DNA of 64,000 nt from Erodium maritimum. Lineage: Eukaryota > Streptophyta > Magnoliopsida > Geraniales > Geraniaceae. The DNA lies in NCBI GenBank assembly GCA_963921825.1, contig OY997591.1:36849825-36913824 (forward strand), in the 5' to 3' direction. The first letter of the stretch is position 1, and every line of letters begins with the position of its first letter. A program made the position numbers and the translations under genes. This document shows, in pieces, positions 57,574 to 64,000 of this stretch. Under the pieces are notes generated by a model. The model had not been told where the DNA came from and ran no database searches. It worked only from the letters and a program-made list of their open reading frames with translations.

Positions 57574-58799
57574 TTTGATCTACACGACAAATTGAATTTA
57601 ATCAGTAAACTGAATAAATCATGAAGATCGAGTTCAAACACCGACAGTCGATTCTAAACCTATAGAATCTTAAACCAAGAACCTTGATTCACTCGATTGA
57701 GCTGAACTAATGCTCACCACTCATTTGAGCTTTGTAGGCAGGACTCCATCCGATCACATCCAATGTGACTGTTGGCTAGAGTATGTACTTAAGTACATGG
57801 CTTACCCTATATGACACCCTAGCTCAACCTCGGGTTGAGAATCGTAGTCGGGTCCACCAATTTTCAACTATGGCATGTCACTATGTAGGTGCTCCGCTAA
57901 TGTGCACGACACCCACATATGCTGACCAAACTTACTACAACGCCTTCCTATGTATGCTCTGCTAATGCGCACGACACCCATAAGTCGAGGAAGTAGGGAG
58001 TTGTCGATAAATTGGGAGGTATCGGACATGACTAGTTTTTACTTGTCTTGTTGTGTTTGAACTTTTTGTACATCATTGATGCGATGAGAATGTCAACTAC
58101 ATTCCAAATGTAATGACGTCTCTAATTACATCCAATGTAATTCTTCCTTCGAACCCGTCTACTACATCCAATGTAAAGACGGTTCAAGGGCTCACAAACA
58201 AACGATTAAAACCAATTTTATCTTTGCATGTGAGGTGATTTTCTTGAAAGTTTAAATCTAAGCATGCATTCTAACCATACAACCATGCATAATTTCAACC
58301 AAGCATCAAGCATAAAGACGTGCACAACATATCCCCTTAAACTATTCCCAACCCGGTCTTGAGAAATATTGACTTCAAGCCAACGACGTGGGCCTTCCAC
58401 TCGCCTCTTGACGTCCATCTACTCCAAGCCGTTTCCTGCGGTCTCCCACTCGCCTCTTGAGCTTCTTCGTCTCCAAGACGGAGATAACGGTTTCTATAAA
58501 ATACACGACTCGCAGGTCGGGGAATAATAATTATTACAAAAAAGTGGTACGACGACCACACCTTTAAAAGAATAGTTACACGCTAAAACTATAGGCACGC
58601 AGTCCGAGAAAAGTGATAAAACTACCCGGGGCTTAATAACGTGCACCATGGATAATCATCATATCATACAGCGTGTTATCAAACATCGAGATATGACTGA
58701 TTTTAATTAGCTTCCAAGTTTCGAAAATTATTACACGGTTTATGGAAACCGGTTGCAAAAATGAATTTTCTGAACGTTTAATTTTATGGTTCATCATGA

Positions 58800-60486
58800 T
58801 GTTGGGTCTCGAGGTAGGGTTGGAGATGAACCAACTCGCAGCGGAAAATCAAGGAAAACCAAGAGATGATTAAAACCATGAAACAACTAACAAAGAATGG
58901 ATTCACAAGAGAAAAATTCAGCACTAGTTCTTACCAAAACAAGAACACCGGGTAACGAATGATTGGCTTGAGTCTCCAAGACGCCTACGTATCCACATGG
59001 GAATCAAAGCCACGTAGTTCTTCTCTTTGAGGACTCAAGAACACAAAAATGGAGGAGGAAACTAGCCAAACCCGAAATGGCCATGGAAGAGGGAGAGAAA
59101 ATGTGTTTCCTATTCTTGTCTTGTGTTTGTTATGTTGAAAAAAGATGACTTAAACATAACAAAACCCATACTTGTCCAACTAAAGGCATGGGACAAGTAT
59201 GGTGTCAAGTAAGGTGTAAATAGGACAAAGTATGGCAAGACAAGATTGGGTTAGGTGGTGAATCACCAACACCTTAATCCTTGTCTTGCTTACTTAGTAC
59301 TAATTAATCAAGACTTGATTAATTAGTTCCATGGGCCTTGGTTGCATGGGCCTTTCATGGGCCTCTTGGGACATGGCCCGTGGCCATTTCCAACGAGGTC
59401 CCGTGATTCGCTCATCGCCTCCAAGCCTTCCATACCGGAAATGTCCAACATTATCCGACGCGATCAATCCCAAGACTCCAAGCCTTATCTCGATCCGTAA
59501 AGTCCTATTCACTTACGGGCACATGACCCAAAACCCAGTTTTGGTCATGTCCCGAGACAACTCCCTTTTGGCCATTCTCCATAAATGTGTCAATGAGTTT
59601 CATCCTCCGGTGTGACCCTTAGGTTTATGCATGTCAATAGATCAACATAAAATCCCATTTTACTTGATCCTATTTAAGTGGCAACTAACGAGACTTTAGT
59701 ATTGCCCGACATTACATAACGAATCGACCTGTCGATTCAAACCTTTCCGTCGTCCCTGTCATTATCCTTTTATCTCCGATATCCTGATTGAGATAAGGCA
59801 TAGAGCCGTCATCCTTATTATTCTCAATCACCGTTCCTTGATATGTGAGATGACTGAAGATATGATACCCAGTATCATGTGCATGGCCATGCTATTCTTC
59901 CAGTCACTCTCGATCAAGTGGCCGAGAACCGATATCTTTCCCATACCTTAGTATGAGGGATAAATCCCTTAGCCGTCTTTCGTGTCACTCATGTAGCCCG
60001 TCCCCAAGCCAATCCTGGCCGTTATAGAAGCCCTGTTACGGACAACGTTAGGCTCAGGTCAAACTCAGTTGTTGACTACATAGCGATCACAAAGACTCCT
60101 TGGTCTAAGGATACATGACAAGCTACAACACTGAATATGTTCATGACTTAATCTATGGCACATATTCAGGGCGGGTCGTCCAATATCATGTCCCACATGA
60201 TATCTATGATCAGACTCCGGAATCCCATTCCAATGACTAACAGAACGTAAGCCATAAAGAGCCATCTTTCATACTAGTCGCTTCTAGTGAAGCTTTGTTG
60301 ACTAGGGACCCATCGAGTATGATCTATCTCGATCTATGGTTCTATTCGCATGGTGGGCATAGATCAGAGCACACATCGATATATTACTCCAACACATAAG
60401 TAATATAAAGCCGCTTTAATTTTATTGCTAACGATGATATATACATTTGGACATTTAGGATTGAACTACGGGCACTAAGACTAACA
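58800..60486 (-). mobile_element. Solo LTR in the leader of body B (1687 bp)
   Basis: TGTTGGGTCTCGAGGTAGGG to GGCACTAAGACTAACA, flanked by CATGA at 58795-58799 and 60487-60491. It is the same subfamily as 42834 and 50192, opposite orientation. Confidence 0.96.
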
Positions 60487-60882
60487 CATGACGGTTCCAA
60501 ACTCGTCGCAATTCTCCAAATGGTTTAGCCCCGATGTTCCTACTATCCAATAGTCACGACTCGGCCTAGCTCCGTCCAACGAATCCCAATCCGGTCACGG
60601 GATCGGCTCCCCGAGAGTCCCAGTCTCGTGACCCCGAAAATTAAACTTTGTCCCAAAAAATCAGATTTGATTTTATTTCGAAAATCACCAATTTCATGCA
60701 TAAAACCCACATTCAAGAAATTAAATCATGTTATCAATCAAGCATACAACCAAATATGCCAAACAAGAAATTAAGAAGCTAACATGCATTTTAAGCATTT
60801 TAAATAAAAAACCAGCAAGCATCTCAAAATTTTCAGCACCAAAACTGAAAATTTCAGCTCTTGTTTTTCCCATTGAAGCCAT

Positions 60883-60894
60883 GCTCTGATACCA
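60883..60894 (-). other. Primer-binding site of body B
   Basis: The minus strand reads TGGTATCAGAGC one base from the LTR that starts at 60896. Confidence 0.85.
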
Positions 60895-60895
60895 T

Positions 60896-61807
60896 TGTTG
60901 AAACTCGATGTCGTGGACATGTTAAACACAAAATGCAGTGGAAAATTAACCACAAATCAATCAATATGAATCTACCAAATATGAAAAACATGTCTGAAAA
61001 TTCAACAAAAGTTTGTGTACATCACCTTTTCAAGTGCCTCATCTTGAAGCTCGTGTATATCAAAACAGATCCGTTGAAACTCAAATCCCTTTGGTCACAT
61101 TGAAGACCTATATGAGGAGAACTTTCACTCCAAGAATCAGCTTCATCGGACCTTGGATGATCCTCTGATCATGCTCTTGAAAGTTACTGGTCGGACAAAA
61201 CTATGCTGAAAATTAGCACCCTCTACTTGTACCAAATTGGTTCAAGAACACCAAACTTTTAATGGCTTGAGCCCCTTGGACGCCTACGTATCCTTCACGG
61301 AATTAAAGCCAACGTAGACTTCAGTGGAAGTGATCATCTCACTTAATCTCCATCAAGTTGCCAAGTGTCCACGCTAGTTTGCATGGTAGACTTAATAAAC
61401 AAAGCTAGTTTATTAACTAATGGAAAGTGGGTCCAACCCACTTAGTTTATCAAGACTACTTAGTCAACGTTTGACATGTGGTTCTTGTTGGGCCTAGCTC
61501 ATGTGGGCCGGTCATGGGCCTCTTCAAGAGAGCACATACCGAGCCCATCATGCTAACCCGTCCACTATGGCAATTCCAACACGATTCCGTCCAAGCCAAG
61601 CTACATTGCATTCTTATCGAGTTACAAACTTATGGTGTGACCCTTAGGTCTGTGCATGTTGCTAAGATCAACGTAAAATCCCATTTTACTTTATCTTACT
61701 AATGTGGCGACTGACGAGACTCAATATCGCCTGACCGTGCATAACGAATCGCCACTGATATTTCGAATTGGACATTTACGATTGGACTACAGGCATTGAG
61801 ACTAACA
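60896..61807 (-). mobile_element. 5' LTR of body B, internally deleted (912 bp)
   Basis: It starts TGTTGAAACTCGATGTCGTGG and ends GCATTGAGACTAACA. Compared with 52444-54205 it lacks two blocks: one at about 61317, where CAACGTAG joins ACTTCAGTGG (a GTAG match lies at both edges of the missing block), and one at about 61757, before ATATTTCGAATTGG. It is followed by ATGCA, the right target duplication. Confidence 0.85.
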
Positions 61808-62631
61808 ATGCATAAACCTAAGGGTCACACAGGAGGGTGAAACTCATTGACACATTTATGAAGAATGACCAAAAGGGAGTTGTCTCAGGACATGACCAAA
61901 ACTGGGTTTTGGATCATGTGCCTGTAAGTGAATAGGACTTTACGGATCGAGTCAAGGCTTGGAATCTTGTGATTGATCACATCGTATAATGTTGGACATT
62001 TATGGTATGAAAGGCTTGGAGGCAATAGGCACGTCACGGGACCTCGTTGGTAATGGCCACGAGTCATGTTCCAAGAGGTCCATGCAACCAAGGCCTGTGG
62101 AACAAATTAATCAAGTCTTGATTAATTAGTACTAAGTAAGCAAGACAAGGATTAAGGTGTTGGTGATTCACCACCTAACCCCATCTTGTCTAGCCATACT
62201 TTGTCCTACTTACACCTTACTTGTCACCATACTTGTCACATGCTTTTAGTTTGACAAGTTGATGGAGTTTGTTATGTTTAAGTCATATTTTTTCAACATA
62301 ACAAACACAAGACAAGAATAGGAAACACAACTTCTCCCTCTTTTCCCTTGCAATTTCGGCCAAGGCAATCTCCCACCTCCATTTTTGTGTTCTTGAGTCC
62401 TCAAAGAGAAGAACTACGTGGCTTTGATTTCCATGTGGATACGTAGGCGTCTTAAAGACTCAAGCCAATCATTCCTTACCCGGTGTTCTTGTTTTGGTAA
62501 GAAATAGTGCTGAATTTTTCTCTTGTGAATCCATTCTTTGTTAGTTGTTTCATGGTTTTAATCGTCTCTTGGTTTTCTTTGATTTTCCGCTGCAAGTTGG
62601 TTCATCTCCAACCCTACCTCGAGACCCAACA
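61808..62631 (+). mobile_element. Right half of the outer solo LTR
   Basis: It starts ATGCATAAACCTAAGGG, exactly where the left half (37983-39253) stops, and ends CTCGAGACCCAACA. It is followed by TTCTC (62632-62636), equal to the 5 bases before 37983. The two halves add up to about 1.72 kb after removing the MITE, close to other members of the subfamily. Confidence 0.88.
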
Positions 62632-63117
62632 TTCTCTTCCCTTTGAACTACTGCTCATGCCCTCTCTTATTCATAGCAGAAACGACATTGCAATAAAAGG
62701 GCTCCTATATAGCAAAAAGCCACCACTGATCAGAATCTCAAGTCTGGGGAGATTCATTCTCTCTATTATTGTCCCTAGCCAGTTATTGAACAATTCTCAG
62801 GCCTTAACACTGATCAACTACTTCAATATTAGGAAAAATGGAGGCGCTACAGTAACAAAACACTCTCAACTTGCTACAGTTGCCACAACAGTATTTCTGA
62901 AGATCTTCAATCAAGACTATGGTGTTCTTCAGCTGGTTCTTCACCTGTTATGGATAGCTGAATTTTTTGGTGTAGTGTTCAGGATATCTTGTGAGGATAT
63001 CGAACCACCAACAGCTAGCTCTACTACTTTTCAGGTTTTGCTCGCAAGTCACATTGGGGTTTCTATTCATCTAGTTACTATCTTCGATCTCTATGCTACT
63101 CTAGTTTTTCTACAAAA
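62632..63117 (+). other. Probable 5' untranslated part of the right-edge LINE
   Basis: This lies between the outer LTR and the ORF1 start at 63118. One frame is open through it, but it begins inside the LTR and shows no known domain, so it is probably not coding. Confidence 0.4.
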
Positions 63118-64000
63118 ATGTTAACTATTGAAGAACAGAGTGGAAATGCACTGTTACTTTCAACTCCCTCTACGCCCCCACATAATTCTAACACACCTCT
63201 ACAGACATTGAGGTTACAGCCCAACACTACCTCGCCTCTGCTGGCTCAGGGCTCACAACAAATTCCCATAATTGAGGCTCCTTACCAATCACCAACCTCT
63301 GCAGAAGATAGAAGTTATATATTGAAAACTTTCAAGTGCACAAACATGCTGGACAGTGGAAAAATGTTCTTCCAGACCAGACCAGATGGATCAACAAGAT
63401 TACTAAACTCTCATACACGTCCAAGTTCTAAAGATCTCCCCTTGGATGTAACAGCTCGAACTGAAGGCTTAGCCCCAACTTCCTCTTCTATGGGACCTCC
63501 TCCTGGTTTTGAAACAAGAGAAAGAATCAATCACAAAAGGAACAAAGGACCATTGTCTCCCACAACCTTTGAAAGGAAATGGAGAAGGAGACTAGGGCCA
63601 AGACAAACTCCTGTTGGAGATAGAGGTTGGTCTGATATAATCACAGGACAAAAGGAATTTTGGGTTTTTGTTAGTAATATTCCTCCAAATTCTTCTGCAT
63701 TATGGTTAGAGGACCAGTTCAAAGATGCTGGAACAATTCTTGCAGTTGAGGCACCAACCAAACCTAATCTTAGAGGGAGATGGTTTGCCTTCATAAGGTT
63801 TCAGGATGAGGAGGGTTTATTGAATGCAATTCATAAGTTTAATGGGTGGTCTCTCTGTGGAAATAGGGTTTTGGTTGCAAAAGCTTGGAGAAGAGAAACC
63901 AGAAGAAAGGTTTTCAGTACACCATCTGAGAATATGGAATGGAGGGAGAAAAAGAAGACTTGTGATTCTTCGGGAGAAATCAACAAAGCACGGAATTTTT
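63118..64000 (+). CDS. LINE ORF1 with RRM domain, open to the window edge
   Basis: The ATG at 63118 (MLTIEEQSGNALLLSTPSTPP) opens a frame of 294 codons with no stop before the window ends. The first ~180 residues are Ser/Pro/Thr-rich and likely disordered, then GQKEFWVFVSNIPPNSS at about 177 begins an RRM (about 182-258) with RNP1-like RWFAFIRF and a C-terminal VLVAKAWRRETRRK. It is homologous to the broken ORF1 at 20280-20530, but uninterrupted here, so this LINE is younger. In plant L1-type elements ORF1 binds element RNA. Whether ORF2 follows cannot be seen. Confidence 0.75.
   Translation, partial: MLTIEEQSGNALLLSTPSTPPHNSNTPLQTLRLQPNTTSPLLAQGSQQIPIIEAPYQSPTSAEDRSYILKTFKCTNMLDSGKMFFQTRPDGSTRLLNSHTRPSSKDLPLDVTARTEGLAPTSSSMGPPPGFETRERINHKRNKGPLSPTTFERKWRRRLGPRQTPVGDRGWSDIITGQKEFWVFVSNIPPNSSALWLEDQFKDAGTILAVEAPTKPNLRGRWFAFIRFQDEEGLLNAIHKFNGWSLCGNRVLVAKAWRRETRRKVFSTPSENMEWREKKKTCDSSGEINKARNF

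Larger units (their letters stand above)
54206..60895 (-). mobile_element. Copia body B: full internal region, decayed
   Basis: On the minus strand: primer-binding site (60883-60894), a leader of about 1.6 kb interrupted by a solo LTR (58800-60486), gag (57573 down to about 56980), pre-integrase and integrase (56600-55630), reverse transcriptase (about 55440-54790), RNase H (54660-54231) and polypurine tract (54206-54220). Every protein is broken by stops or shifts. With the LTRs at 52444 and 60896 it forms a complete element outline. Confidence 0.88.

Noticed and set aside
62507-63124. 205-codon plus-strand frame
   Set aside because: It begins inside an LTR, crosses the LTR boundary and has no known domain; the real ORF1 starts at 63118 in another frame.
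1-64000. CRISPR arrays, operons, rRNA or tRNA genes
   Set aside because: No evenly spaced direct repeats with spacers, no bacterial gene layout, and no cloverleaf or rRNA sequence seen; the DNA is plant nuclear.

Overview
This is a stretch of flowering-plant nuclear DNA. It holds one recognisable host gene, a triterpene-type oxidosqualene cyclase (OSC) with GT-AG introns, set in a dense nest of retrotransposons. Non-coding sequence is mostly AT-rich. I cannot name the species from sequence alone.

Left part (1-11804): a decayed Ty3/Gypsy element with very long LTRs (about 2.76 kb). Its 5' LTR is truncated on the left and interrupted by a solo Copia LTR at 2917-4574 (TSD GTTCA). Its internal region keeps gag, two zinc knuckles and the tail of the integrase, but most of pol is gone. 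Then come an unassigned kilobase and the 3' remnant of a LINE (about 12840-14015).

Gene part (14016-19816): a TATA box at 14347 and an intact nine-exon OSC of 772 codons. It carries the MLCYCR signature typical of lupeol synthases and the catalytic DCTAE motif. Exon 4 is one 1023-bp exon where plant OSC genes normally have many short exons, and much of it is very GC-rich. Intron 1 contains a 694-bp hAT-type element with a perfect 8-bp target duplication.

Middle part (about 20117-33192): an old plus-strand LINE whose ORF1 was split by a young, almost intact Tnt1-like Copia element (20665-25630, TSD ATAAA) and again by a minus-strand LINE fragment. Then follow unassigned DNA, a fragment of a retroelement-like repeat also present at 1-250, a divergent Copia LTR (from 34680) and a short LINE-like ORF1 pseudogene (36372-37982).

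Right part (37983-62631): a single LTR with TSD TTCTC on both sides, opened by a fold-back MITE and by a 22.5-kb compound Copia insertion (39254-61807, TSD ATGGA/ATGCA). Inside that insertion lie a plus-strand Copia element (C), two minus-strand Copia bodies (A and B) sharing one LTR, and three further solo LTRs, each with its own 5-bp TSD. The window ends in a LINE whose ORF1 is open from 63118 to the edge.

The only gene likely to make a host enzyme is the OSC, which would cyclise 2,3-oxidosqualene into a pentacyclic triterpene. No P450, acyltransferase or glycosyltransferase is visible, so there is no evidence here for a triterpene gene cluster.
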